From positions 1-57,113 of the forward strand of contig NZ_JAHKJW010000052.1 in assembly GCF_019710745.1 (NCBI RefSeq): DNA of 57,113 nt, read 5' to 3'. Shown in pieces: positions 36,152 to 43,481 of this stretch. Position numbers and translations under genes: made by a program. The DNA comes from Streptomyces beigongshangae (GTDB lineage Bacteria; Actinomycetota; Actinomycetes; Streptomycetales; Streptomycetaceae). Below the pieces are notes generated by a model. The model was not told the DNA's origin, ran no database searches, and worked only from the letters and a program-made list of their open reading frames with translations. The first letter of the stretch is position 1, and each line of letters starts with the position of its first letter.

Positions 36152-36979
36152 ATGGACACCGCCATGCCGAAGGAGACCGCCGTCTACACGCACGGCCACC
36201 ACGAGTCCGTGCTGCGCTCGCACACCTGGCGTACGGCCGCCAACTCGGCGGCCTACCTCCTCGGCTCGCTGGAGCCGCACATGCGGGTCCTGGACATCGG
36301 CTGCGGCCCCGGTACCATCACCGCCGACCTGGCCGCGCTGGTCCCGCGGGGGCACGTCACCGGCGTCGACCACGCGCCGGGCATCCTGGACCGGGCACGG
36401 GCCACCGCCGCCGGACGCGGTCTGGAGAACGTCGACTTCGCCGTCGCGGACGTCCACGCGCTGGAGTACCCGGACGACACCTTCTGCGTCGTCCACGCCC
36501 ACCAGGTGCTGCAGCACGTGGGCGACCCGGTGCAGGCGCTGCGGGAGATGCACCGGGTCGTCAAGCCGGGCGGACTGGTCGCCGTACGGGACTCGGACTA
36601 CGCGGCGATGACCTGGTTCCCGCAGGTCCCGGGCATGGACGACTGGCTCGGTCTGTACCGGCGGGTGGCCCGCGCCAACGGGGGCGAGCCGGACGCCGGA
36701 CGGCGCCTGAAGTCATGGGCGCTGGCGGCCGGCCTGGCGGACGTCACGGCCTCGTCGAGCACCTGGTGCTACTCCTCCGCCGGGGAGCGCGCGTGGTGGA
36801 GCGGGCTGTGGGCGGAGCGTACGGTCGCCTCCGCCTACGCGGACCTGGCCACCGGGGGCGGCCACGCCACCACGGAGCAGCTCAGCGCGGTGGCCGCGGC
36901 GTGGCGGGAGTGGGGAGGGCGGGAGGACGGCTGGTTCTCCGTCCTGCACGGGGAGATCCTGTGCCGGAAGCCGGCCTGA
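36152..36979 (+). CDS. Class I SAM-dependent methyltransferase
   Basis: 275 aa. SAM-binding motif LDIGCGPGTITADLA (about 48-62), acidic residue in GVDHAPGIL (about 74), motif ADVHALEYPDDTFCVVHAHQVLQHV and VVKPGGLVAVRDSDYAAMTWFP. It is close to the UbiE/Methyltransf_11 group found widely in Streptomyces. The substrate is unknown. A second ATG at 36164 is also possible; GAGGGA lies directly before the first. Downstream is a REP-type hairpin with a UUCG loop. Confidence 0.85.
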   Translation: MDTAMPKETAVYTHGHHESVLRSHTWRTAANSAAYLLGSLEPHMRVLDIGCGPGTITADLAALVPRGHVTGVDHAPGILDRARATAAGRGLENVDFAVADVHALEYPDDTFCVVHAHQVLQHVGDPVQALREMHRVVKPGGLVAVRDSDYAAMTWFPQVPGMDDWLGLYRRVARANGGEPDAGRRLKSWALAAGLADVTASSSTWCYSSAGERAWWSGLWAERTVASAYADLATGGGHATTEQLSAVAAAWREWGGREDGWFSVLHGEILCRKPA

Positions 36980-36995
36980 CGTTCACCCGCGGACC

Positions 36996-37026
36996 GGGCC
37001 CCTTCGGGGGCGCGGGGAACTGCGCG
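36996..37026. repeat. REP-like repeat copy 6 with UUCG loop
   Basis: GCCCC-TTCG-GGGGC hairpin (36998-37011) followed by the family's right arm CGCGGGGAACTGCGCG. It lies between the convergent methyltransferase and gvpK stops and should work as a terminator for both. Confidence 0.65.
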
Positions 37027-37092
37027 AACGGCCCCCACGGGCCCGCGGACGGGACTCGGCCGGATCCGACCGGACCCGGCCCGGCCCGGAAC

Positions 37093-37434
37093 CTAGTCCC
37101 GGGGAAGCAGCGGTCCCAGGGGCCCGAGGTCCAGGTTCAGGTCCTCGGGCCGCAGCCCGTAGCGGTCCCGCAGCTCCGCCATCCGGTCGTCGAGGAGCAT
37201 CAGCGTGAGCCCGATCCGCTCCTCCTGGTCCTCCGAGAGGTCCCCCGTGTCGAACCGCCGCACGGCCTGCCGCTCCATCAGCTGGCGCAGCAGTTCGACC
37301 ACGGTGAGCACGAGCTTGATGAGGTCCCGCTCCACGGTGTCCGGTTCGAGGTCGAGACGGCTGCGCCCGGCCTGCTTCCCGGTTCCCAGGACCGCGTCGT
37401 CGACGACCCTCCGGAGGGCTTCCCCGCTGCTCAC
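37093..37434 (-). CDS. gvpK: Gas vesicle protein GvpK
   Basis: 113 aa. The family core is RLDLEPDTVERDLIKLVLTVVELLRQLMERQAVRRFDTGDLSEDQEERIGLTLMLLDDRMAELRDRYGLRPEDLNLDLGPLG. GvpK is a small, essential or near-essential vesicle assembly protein in many gvp clusters. It is the last gene of the OAFGYZJLSK operon; the GTG start overlaps the gvpS stop (GTGA). Confidence 0.95.
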   Translation of the reverse strand: MSSGEALRRVVDDAVLGTGKQAGRSRLDLEPDTVERDLIKLVLTVVELLRQLMERQAVRRFDTGDLSEDQEERIGLTLMLLDDRMAELRDRYGLRPEDLNLDLGPLGPLLPRD

Positions 37435-37619
37435 AGCATCTCCTCCCAGGGCGCGGGAACGTTCTCGTTCACCGAGCTGATGAGGGCGTTCAGGTCGATG
37501 CGCACGAGGTCGACGTCCGCGATCCGCAGGGTGAGGTCGCCGGTGATGACGACCCCGCCCGCGAGCAGCCGGTCCAGCAGGTCGACGAGCGCGACCTCCC
37601 GGCGTTCCACGACGGTCAC
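37431..37619 (-). CDS. gvpS: Gas vesicle structural-type protein GvpS (short GvpA-family member)
   Basis: 62 aa, shorter than GvpA but with the same core, EVALVDLLDRLLAGGVVITGDLTLRIADVDLVRIDLNALISSV, i.e. the helix-strand-strand-helix wall fold. GGGGAGG lies 4 bp before the GTG at 37619. Its start overlaps the gvpL stop, and its stop overlaps the gvpK start. GvpA-like minor proteins are thought to nucleate or cap the vesicle. Confidence 0.9.
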   Translation of the reverse strand: MTVVERREVALVDLLDRLLAGGVVITGDLTLRIADVDLVRIDLNALISSVNENVPAPWEEML

Positions 37620-38404
37620 GCGTCCTCCCCGGTGAACGAGTAGGCCGCCCAGGGACCGGTCAGCTCGACGCGCAGCCCGGGGGTGTCGTCCTTCGTCCGG
37701 TCCACCAGCTCCACGAACGCCTCGGACTCCGTGCGCGGCACCAGGTAGGCGGCGTTCAGGATGTTGCGGCCGGGCGCGCCCGAGAGCGCCGAGTCCTGCG
37801 GCGCGTGGATCCGGGTGTCCTCCGCGCCCTCGGACAGGGACTCGTGGAGCCGGCGCGCGAACTCCTCGGCCCGCTCCCACCTCTCCTCGCTCTCCTTGCG
37901 CTGGTCACGCCGCCGCCGCAGGTAGTCGCGCCCCGACGCCGCCTTCGCGGGAGAGGACCCCGGCCCGTCGCCCGGAGCCCCGGACGCCTGCGGGTTCTCG
38001 GTGTCCCTGGGTTCCGAGTACACCTTCACGCCCCATTCGACCCGGCCGTCGAGCCGGTCGAGGGTGCGCAGGAAGGTCTCCTCCCGCTCCTCCATCATCG
38101 TGCGGACACCGCTGTCGTCCCGGAACACCGTGGCGAGCCGGAGCGGCAGCGGCGAGGTGACGACGGTGAGCGCGTCGATCACGTTCTGGTGGGCCCGTGC
38201 GGTCGCACCGAGCCAGTCCAGGTCCTCCAGATGGGCCCGGAGCGGCTCCTCGGAGAAGTCCTCCTCCGGGACCTGCCCCACCACGGCGACCAGGTCGTGG
38301 TGGACCAGTTGCTTGGGCGGCACACCGGCCACCCCCGACAGCTGGGCCGGCAGGGGCGTGCCGAACGGGCGGCAGACGGCGTAGACGTAGCGCAGACCGC
38401 TCAT
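37616..38404 (-). CDS. gvpL: Gas vesicle protein GvpL (GvpL/GvpF family)
   Basis: 262 aa. Ferredoxin-like two-domain GvpL/F protein: RYVYAVCRPFGTPLPAQLSGVAGVPPKQLVHHDLVAVVGQVPEEDF at the start, then HQNVIDALTVVTSPLPLRLATVFRDDSGVRTMMEEREE and the second-domain NILNAAYLVPRTESEAFVELVD ... ELTGPWAAYSF. The middle (about 138-190) has a charged insert RDYLRRRRDQRKESEERWERAEE likely to form a coiled coil. GvpF/L proteins bind the GvpA monomer and help nucleation. ATGA overlap with gvpJ. Confidence 0.93.
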   Translation of the reverse strand: MSGLRYVYAVCRPFGTPLPAQLSGVAGVPPKQLVHHDLVAVVGQVPEEDFSEEPLRAHLEDLDWLGATARAHQNVIDALTVVTSPLPLRLATVFRDDSGVRTMMEEREETFLRTLDRLDGRVEWGVKVYSEPRDTENPQASGAPGDGPGSSPAKAASGRDYLRRRRDQRKESEERWERAEEFARRLHESLSEGAEDTRIHAPQDSALSGAPGRNILNAAYLVPRTESEAFVELVDRTKDDTPGLRVELTGPWAAYSFTGEDA

Positions 38405-38760
38405 CCTTGGGCTTCCTCCTCCGAGGGTTCACGCTCACGCTCGGGCAGTCCGGCCCGCGCGCTCTCCAACTCGGCGACGTGGGCACGCAACTCGGCGTTC
38501 TCCCGCGCCAGTTCGTCACGACTGGCGCGGGAGGACAGCTGCGGGTCGGTCTCCCACCAGTCGATGCCCATCTCCTTCGCCTTGTCGACGGAGGCCACGA
38601 TGAGCCGGAGCTTGATGGTGAGCAGTTCTATGTCTAGCAGGTTGATACGGATGTCGCCCGCGATCACGATGCCCTTGTCGAGCACCCTTTCGAGGATGTC
38701 CGCGAGGTTGGCACCGCCTCCGCTCCCGTAGGGGTCGGGCAGACGCTGAGCCGTGGTCAT
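38401..38760 (-). CDS. gvpJ: Gas vesicle protein GvpJ (GvpA-family)
   Basis: 119 aa. The GvpA-type core is NLADILERVLDKGIVIAGDIRINLLDIELLTIKLRLIVASVDKAKEMGIDWWETDP (about 17-72), followed by a coiled-coil-like tail RDELARENAELRAHVAELESA. GGAG lies 6 bp before the ATG. It is a minor vesicle protein; the order Z-J-L matches the Streptomyces clusters. Both ends overlap neighbours by ATGA. Confidence 0.92.
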   Translation of the reverse strand: MTTAQRLPDPYGSGGGANLADILERVLDKGIVIAGDIRINLLDIELLTIKLRLIVASVDKAKEMGIDWWETDPQLSSRASRDELARENAELRAHVAELESARAGLPEREREPSEEEAQG

Positions 38761-39947
38761 CGACCGCTCCGGGTCCCGGCGGGCTCGCGCTCCTCCGCCT
38801 CGTCCTCGGCCGCCTCGTCGTACTCCGGCGCGTCCTCGTCGTCCTCGTACTCGTCCTCGGCCTCGGTCCCGGCCTCGGGGGCGTCCTCGTCCTCGTACGC
38901 CTCCTCGTCCGCCGGCTCCTCCTCGTCCTCGTACTCGGCCTCCGGGGCGTCCTCGTCCTCGTAGGCGTCGTCGTCCTCGTGGACGTCGTCGTCCTCGTGG
39001 AGTTCGTCCTCGGCTGACTCCTCGTGCTCCGGGGTCTCCTCGTCCTCGGTCGAGTTCTCGGAGTTCTGCTCGGACTCCTCCTCCTCGGCGACGGCGTCCT
39101 CGTGACTGGTCACGACCTCGCCGTCGCGGATCTCGCCGCGCCAGCCGTCGTCGGCCTCGCCCTTGATGGTGATGAACCGGGCGTAGTTCTTGAGGTCGAG
39201 CCGGGCCCTGCGGCCCTGGGCGCGCCAGATGTTGCCGGTCTTCTCGAACAGCCCCTTGGGGTAGTACTCGATGACCAGCAGGACGCGGGTGAGGTTCTCG
39301 GCGAGCGAGTGGAAGGTGACGACGCCCTTCGTGGTGCCCTTGGCGCCCTCCGACGTCCAGCTGATCCGCTGGTCCGCCACCTGCTCGGTGGTGTGGGCCT
39401 TCCAGCTGCGGGTGGACCAGAAGATCTTCATCTGCCAGTCGGACGTCGTGTCGTCGGCGCGGTTCGCGTTCTTGACGCCCTTGGCGAAGGTGCTGAAGTC
39501 CTGGTACTGGGTCCACTGGTCGTACGCCGTGCGCAGCGGCACACCGACGTCGATGAACTCCAGGATGACGGTCGGCTTCTTGCCGGCCCCGCTCTTGCGC
39601 CTGCCCTTGCCGCCGACCAGGTTCTTGAAGGCGCCGACCACACCGTCCTTGGCCTTGCCCGCGCCGAGTTCGACCGCCGTCCGCAGCGGCCCCTTGCCGT
39701 CGGCCAGCTTGCGGCCGCCGTCGAGGGCGAGCTTGGCGAAGCCGGGGCTGTTGCCCTCGGCGATGTCGTTGAGCTTGCCCGTCGTCTGGCCCAGCTTGGT
39801 CCCGACCCCGACCAGCAGGCGCTGGGTCTGGGCGGCCAGGTACGCCTGGGCCTCCTCCTTGAGCCGGTCGACCGCCTCGCTCTGGGCGAGGGAGGTCAGC
39901 GGGTTGCTCTTGGCCTGCTTGGTCGCGGACCCGAGGGTGTCAGTCAT
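38757..39947 (-). CDS. gvpZ: Gas vesicle cluster protein GvpZ (SRPBCC domain, long acidic tail)
   Basis: 396 aa. N-terminal part (about 1-115) is a helical region (LTSLAQSEAVDRLKEEAQAYLAAQTQRLL); the middle (about 120-265) is a START/SRPBCC hydrophobic-pocket domain: VILEFIDVGVPLRTAYDQWTQYQDFSTFAKGVKN ... ISWTSEGAKGTTKGVVTFHSLAENLTRVLLVIEYYPKG. The last 115 residues are almost only Glu, Asp, Ala and Pro, coded by GAG/GAC repeats. Position between gvpY and gvpJ identifies it as GvpZ of Streptomyces. The role is unknown; a lipid-like ligand or a chaperone for hydrophobic GvpA is conceivable. It overlaps gvpY by 8 bp. Confidence 0.85.
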   Translation of the reverse strand: MTDTLGSATKQAKSNPLTSLAQSEAVDRLKEEAQAYLAAQTQRLLVGVGTKLGQTTGKLNDIAEGNSPGFAKLALDGGRKLADGKGPLRTAVELGAGKAKDGVVGAFKNLVGGKGRRKSGAGKKPTVILEFIDVGVPLRTAYDQWTQYQDFSTFAKGVKNANRADDTTSDWQMKIFWSTRSWKAHTTEQVADQRISWTSEGAKGTTKGVVTFHSLAENLTRVLLVIEYYPKGLFEKTGNIWRAQGRRARLDLKNYARFITIKGEADDGWRGEIRDGEVVTSHEDAVAEEEESEQNSENSTEDEETPEHEESAEDELHEDDDVHEDDDAYEDEDAPEAEYEDEEEPADEEAYEDEDAPEAGTEAEDEYEDDEDAPEYDEAAEDEAEEREPAGTRSGR

Positions 39948-40620
39948 CGTCGCCGCCTCCCCTCGTCGTACGGGCCCGCGAGGTGCGGCGCGTGGCGGTC
40001 TTCGCCGCCGCGGCCTTCCTCGCCGGAGCCTTCTTCGCGGTCCTCGCGGTCTTCTTCGCCGGAGCCCCGTCGTCGGAGCCCCGCTCGTCCGCGGCCTTCC
40101 TCGCGGACGCCTTCCTCGCCGGAGCCCGCTTGCGCGGCCGCGGCGCCTCCTCGTCCTCGTCGCGGGGCGCGTCGTCGTACCGCTCGTCCCCGTCGCGCCC
40201 GTCGCGCTCGTCGTGGTCGTCGTGGTCGTCGCGCTCGTCGTGGTCGTCGTCCGGTTCCTCGTCCCGGCGGCGCTTGCCGCCGACCCGCGGGGCGTCCGGG
40301 ACCACACCGGCGAGCTGGTCCTTCACCTGGTTGGTCCGCCCGTGCAGCCGGTCGGCGAGACCGCTGATCTGCCGCTCGACGAGTGCTCCGGTGGCGGCCT
40401 TGCCGACCCCGCGCACGTCCTGGCGCAGCTGGTCGCCGATCTCCTTGAACTGCGGGTTGTTCTGCAGCTGCTGGGAGACCAGGTCGGCGAGCGCCCGCGG
40501 GCTGAGGTTCATCCGCTTGCCGGCCACCATGGTGCCCACGGCGAACGCCAGTTTCATCTTCTTGGTACGTCCCAGGACGTACCCGGCCCCTACCGCGAGG
40601 CCCATGCCTAGTCGATTCAT
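39940..40620 (-). CDS. gvpY: Gas vesicle cluster protein GvpY (basic histone-like tail)
   Basis: 226 aa. The N-terminal 25 residues are hydrophobic and Gly-rich (GMGLAVGAGYVLGRTKKMKLAFAVGTMVAG), as if membrane- or vesicle-associated. A helical middle (about 35-100) precedes a His/Asp-rich acidic stretch (about 112-150), then a Lys/Ala/Arg/Pro tail (about 155-222) like histone H1 (KKAPARKAAAAKTATRR). The gene is known as gvpY from position in the Streptomyces cluster; no function is known. ATGA overlap with gvpG. Confidence 0.82.
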   Translation of the reverse strand: MNRLGMGLAVGAGYVLGRTKKMKLAFAVGTMVAGKRMNLSPRALADLVSQQLQNNPQFKEIGDQLRQDVRGVGKAATGALVERQISGLADRLHGRTNQVKDQLAGVVPDAPRVGGKRRRDEEPDDDHDERDDHDDHDERDGRDGDERYDDAPRDEDEEAPRPRKRAPARKASARKAADERGSDDGAPAKKTARTAKKAPARKAAAAKTATRRTSRARTTRGGGDDD

Positions 40621-40883
40621 CGTTGTGTCCCGTTGTCGCCTGCTTGGGTGCCCCTGGTCATCGCTGTCTCCAGCCTGTCGAGGAGCTCGTCCTCCCTGCG
40701 GTCGAACTCCGCCTCGTCGATCTCGCCGGCCTCGAGACGCTCTTCGAGGATGCCGAGCTCGGCGCGGATCGCCGCCGGGTCGTAGTACTGGCGCTCGGCC
40801 TCGTTCACCACCTGCTTCATCGCCCAGAGGCTGCCGCGCACGGGGGCGAACGGCAGCATCAGGACCTCTCCGATCAGCCCCAT
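40617..40883 (-). CDS. gvpG: Gas vesicle protein GvpG
   Basis: 88 aa, normal length. The family's LPFAPVRGSLWAMKQVVNEAERQYYDPAAIRAELGILEERLEAGEIDEAEFDRREDELLDRL is complete and should form a long helix or coiled coil. GvpG acts in the early assembly steps with GvpF/L. AGGAG precedes the ATG; 25 bp separate it from gvpF. Confidence 0.94.
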   Translation of the reverse strand: MGLIGEVLMLPFAPVRGSLWAMKQVVNEAERQYYDPAAIRAELGILEERLEAGEIDEAEFDRREDELLDRLETAMTRGTQAGDNGTQR

Positions 40884-40908
40884 GCGGTCAACTCCTGGTA
40901 TCGGAAAC

Positions 40909-41667
40909 TCAGTTGTGTGCCTGTGCGGGTTCGGCGTGCTGGGCGGGGCCCGGCTCGACGAAGCTGTAGGGGGGCAGCGGTCCGTGGACCCGCAGGTCGA
41001 GGTGCGGGTGCGCCTTGCGGACCTCCTCGACGGCGGCGGCGAACTCGTCGCCCGCCTCGCGCTCCACGAGGAACGAGAGGTTGGCCAGCCAGCCGGTGGA
41101 CTCGGGGCCCACGCTGATCGCGGCGGCGGCCGGCTCCAGCGCCCGCTGGATCTCGGCGGCGTCCTCCACCTCGCGCCTCTTCACCGCGGCGACCACCATC
41201 TCGCCGAGCCGCAGCTTGTCGTCGTAACTGCCGCCGCCCGCGCTGCGGTTGGCCTCGGTGAGCGCCCGGACCTCGGGGTTCTCGGACATCACCCGGTGCA
41301 GTACGGCCTCTTCGTCGTGCGTGGCCTTGACGTTGTACTCGACCTTGTCCGCCAGCGCCTGGAGGCGCTCCTTGAAGTGGTCGGCGCGCTCGGCCAGGAC
41401 GGCGGTCACGGCCGCGTCGTCCGGCGAGACGCTGCCGAACCGCATGGGCAGCACCGGGCCGCCCGCGCCGGTCTCGGAGAGGACGTTCTGGTGGGCGAGC
41501 AGGTCCCGGCGCTTGGGGCGCAGGCCCTCGGGCGCGTCGCTGACGACGGCGGCCAGGTCGCCCTCCTTGATGATCCGCACTTCGCGCGCCGGCTCGCCGA
41601 CGCCGTCCATGCCCTCGGGGAGCGAGGGGTGCGAACCGGCCGTGATGCCGTAGACGTACGTGCTCAC
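40909..41667 (-). CDS. gvpF: Gas vesicle protein GvpF (GvpL/GvpF family)
   Basis: 252 aa. Two ferredoxin-like halves: TYVYGITAGSHPSLPEGMDGVG, LLAHQNVLSETGAGGPVLPMRFGSVSPDDAAVTAVLAERADHFKERLQALADKVEYNVKA, and the C-terminal NLSFLVEREAGDEFAAAVEEVRKAHPHLDLRVHGPLPPYSFVEP. GvpF binds GvpA and prevents its aggregation during vesicle nucleation. It lies directly after gvpA (GTGA overlap), so the two proteins are made in a coupled way. Confidence 0.95.
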   Translation of the reverse strand: MSTYVYGITAGSHPSLPEGMDGVGEPAREVRIIKEGDLAAVVSDAPEGLRPKRRDLLAHQNVLSETGAGGPVLPMRFGSVSPDDAAVTAVLAERADHFKERLQALADKVEYNVKATHDEEAVLHRVMSENPEVRALTEANRSAGGGSYDDKLRLGEMVVAAVKRREVEDAAEIQRALEPAAAAISVGPESTGWLANLSFLVEREAGDEFAAAVEEVRKAHPHLDLRVHGPLPPYSFVEPGPAQHAEPAQAHN

Positions 41668-42089
41668 TCCTGCTCCTCCTTACGGCGCGAGGCGGCGGTC
41701 TTGCGGGTGCGCGGGCGGGACTCGGACTGGCTCTCCTCGCGGGACTGCTTGAAGGCGTCCGAGATGGTCTCGGCGGCGCCGGACAGGGCGCCCTTGGACT
41801 TGCCCTTCGCGCCGGACTCGGTGATCGAGCCGACCAGGTCGGGCAGGCCGGGGCTGCTCTTGTTGCCGGACTCCAGGTCGAGCCGGTTGCACGCCTCGGC
41901 GAAGCGCAGGTACGTGTCGACACTCGCGATGACGACACGGACGTCGATCTTCAGGATCTCGATGCCGACCAGGGAGACCCGGATGAAGGCATCGATGACG
42001 AGCCCCCGATCGAGAACGAGTTCGAGAACGTCGTAGAGGCCGCTGGAGCCACCTCCGCCGCCTGACTGCTGTGCGGGAACCACGGTCAT
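41664..42089 (-). CDS. gvpA: Gas vesicle major wall protein GvpA
   Basis: 141 aa, twice the length of cyanobacterial GvpA (about 70). The conserved wall core (GLYDVLELVLDRGLVIDAFIRVSLVGIEILKIDVRVVIASVDTYLRFAEACNRLDL, about 17-72) is followed by a Ser/Lys/Glu-rich extension of about 70 residues (KGKSKGALSGAAETISDAFKQS ...), as in other Streptomyces. AAGGAGG lies before the ATG, the strongest ribosome-binding site of the operon, in keeping with high expression. There are 47 bp between gvpO and gvpA. Confidence 0.95.
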   Translation of the reverse strand: MTVVPAQQSGGGGGSSGLYDVLELVLDRGLVIDAFIRVSLVGIEILKIDVRVVIASVDTYLRFAEACNRLDLESGNKSSPGLPDLVGSITESGAKGKSKGALSGAAETISDAFKQSREESQSESRPRTRKTAASRRKEEQE

Positions 42090-42136
42090 ACCGACCGACC
42101 CTCCTTGTCTGTTGGGTGTGTTGTGGGGTGGACGGC

Positions 42137-42496
42137 CTAACGGCCGCCGGACTTCCGGGAGTCGGCGCGTCCTCGTTCGTACCGGCGCACACGCCGGTAC
42201 CCGGTGATGTCACCGCGCGGGTCGAGGGACACCTCGTACGTCGCGAGCAGGCTCATCGTGTCGGGGACCCGAACGAGTTCGAGTACCTCGACCTCGAGCG
42301 TCCAGCCGTCCTCGGTGCGCTCGAACGAGGACACCGACTCGGCCTCCATGCCGGTCAGTTCGGCGAGTTGTGCGCGTGCTTCGCGCAGCACGTCCATGGG
42401 GCGCAGCTCTTCGTCTTCTTCCGTCACGTCTTTCCGCTTGCCCTTGGATGCGTTCGATGAACTCTGTGAATCTGATGTGTTGGATGTGTTCGACAT
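42137..42496 (-). CDS. gvpO: Gas vesicle protein GvpO
   Basis: 119 aa from the ATG at 42496 (GAGGT 5 bp upstream). The N-terminal 20 residues are Ser/Asn/Thr-rich and disordered; the GvpO domain is RPMDVLREARAQLAELTGMEAESVSSFERTEDGWTLEVEVLELVRVPDTMSLLATYEVSLDPRGDITGYRRVRRYERGRAD. In haloarchaea GvpO is needed for vesicle formation or gvp expression. It is first in the cluster; only 58 bp separate it from the upstream LigD-type gene, so the promoter lies in that gap or in the upstream gene. Confidence 0.93.
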   Translation of the reverse strand: MSNTSNTSDSQSSSNASKGKRKDVTEEDEELRPMDVLREARAQLAELTGMEAESVSSFERTEDGWTLEVEVLELVRVPDTMSLLATYEVSLDPRGDITGYRRVRRYERGRADSRKSGGR

Positions 42497-42554
42497 GGCC
42501 ACCTCGGACATACGGGTGACCGGCCGCTCCCCCGCCAAACCTGCGAGGCGGCGC

Positions 42555-43481
42555 TCAGCCCCGCAGGGCGTCCAGCCGGCGCCTGGCCGGTCCGAGGGCC
42601 CGGCCGCCGCGCAACAGTCCTGACCAGGGCTTCGTCTCCGCCTGCCCGGCCGCGTCGGCGATCGTCCAGCGCTGTGCGGTGAGTTGGGGATCGTCGAGCT
42701 GCTCCCAGCCGACGGGCACGGCGACGGGGGCGCCCGGCCTGGCGCGGACCGTGAAGGGGGCGACCACGGTCTGCGCGTAGGCGTTGCGCTGGATGTCCAG
42801 GTAGAGGCGGTCTCCGCGGTCCTTCTTGCGGGCCTCGGTGGTGAGTCGGCCGGGGTGCTCCCCGGCGAGGGTGTCGGCGACGTCCCTGGCGAAGGTGTGC
42901 ACCTCGTCGAAGCCGTGGCGGCCGTCGAGAGGCACCACGATGTGCAGTCCGCGCGAGCCGGTGGTCATCGGGGCGGCGGGCAGGCCGAGTTCACCGAGGA
43001 GCGCGTGCAGGAGCCGGGCGGTGTCGCGCACCGGCTCGAAGTCGTCGGTGGCCGGGTCGAGGTCGAAGACCATCAGGTCCGGGTGGTCCGGTGTTCCGCC
43101 GGACGGGATCCGGGCCGGCCACCGGTGCAGGGTCAGACACGCCTGGTCGGCGAGGTAGACGAGGGTCGCGGTGTCGTCGCAGACGGGGTGCAGGACCGTG
43201 CCGCCCTCCTTGGCCACCTCGACGCGGCGGATCCAGTCCGGGTAGTGGTCCTGGACGTTCTTCTGCATGAACATGGGCCCGTCGAGCCCGTTCGGGTGCC
43301 GCTCCAGCATCAGGGGACGGCCCTTCAGGTGCGGCAGCATGAACCGGGCGATCTCCCGGTGGTACGCGACGAGGTCCGCCTTGGTGTACTCCTTCGCCCC
43401 GCCGCCGCCGGGGAACAGCACCTTGTCCGGCCGGTGCACCTCGACGGTGCGCCGTCCCGCGCGTACGCGTACGGAGGTCAT
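42555..43481 (-). CDS. LigD-type polymerase/primase domain protein (NHEJ)
   Basis: 308 aa: the polymerase (PrimPol) part of LigD as a single protein. VEVHRPDKVLFPGGGGAKEYTKADLVAYHREIARFMLPHLKGRPLMLERHPNGLDGPMFMQKNVQDHYPDWI is the family start; the metal-binding Asp pair is in LMVFDLDPATDD, and TTGSRGLHIVVPL carries the nucleotide-binding Ser-Gly-His. It adds nucleotides at broken ends with Ku and a ligase. No ku gene or ligase domain is nearby. The ATG overlaps the transketolase stop (ATGA), an unusual pairing of translation. Confidence 0.92.
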   Translation of the reverse strand: MTSVRVRAGRRTVEVHRPDKVLFPGGGGAKEYTKADLVAYHREIARFMLPHLKGRPLMLERHPNGLDGPMFMQKNVQDHYPDWIRRVEVAKEGGTVLHPVCDDTATLVYLADQACLTLHRWPARIPSGGTPDHPDLMVFDLDPATDDFEPVRDTARLLHALLGELGLPAAPMTTGSRGLHIVVPLDGRHGFDEVHTFARDVADTLAGEHPGRLTTEARKKDRGDRLYLDIQRNAYAQTVVAPFTVRARPGAPVAVPVGWEQLDDPQLTAQRWTIADAAGQAETKPWSGLLRGGRALGPARRRLDALRG

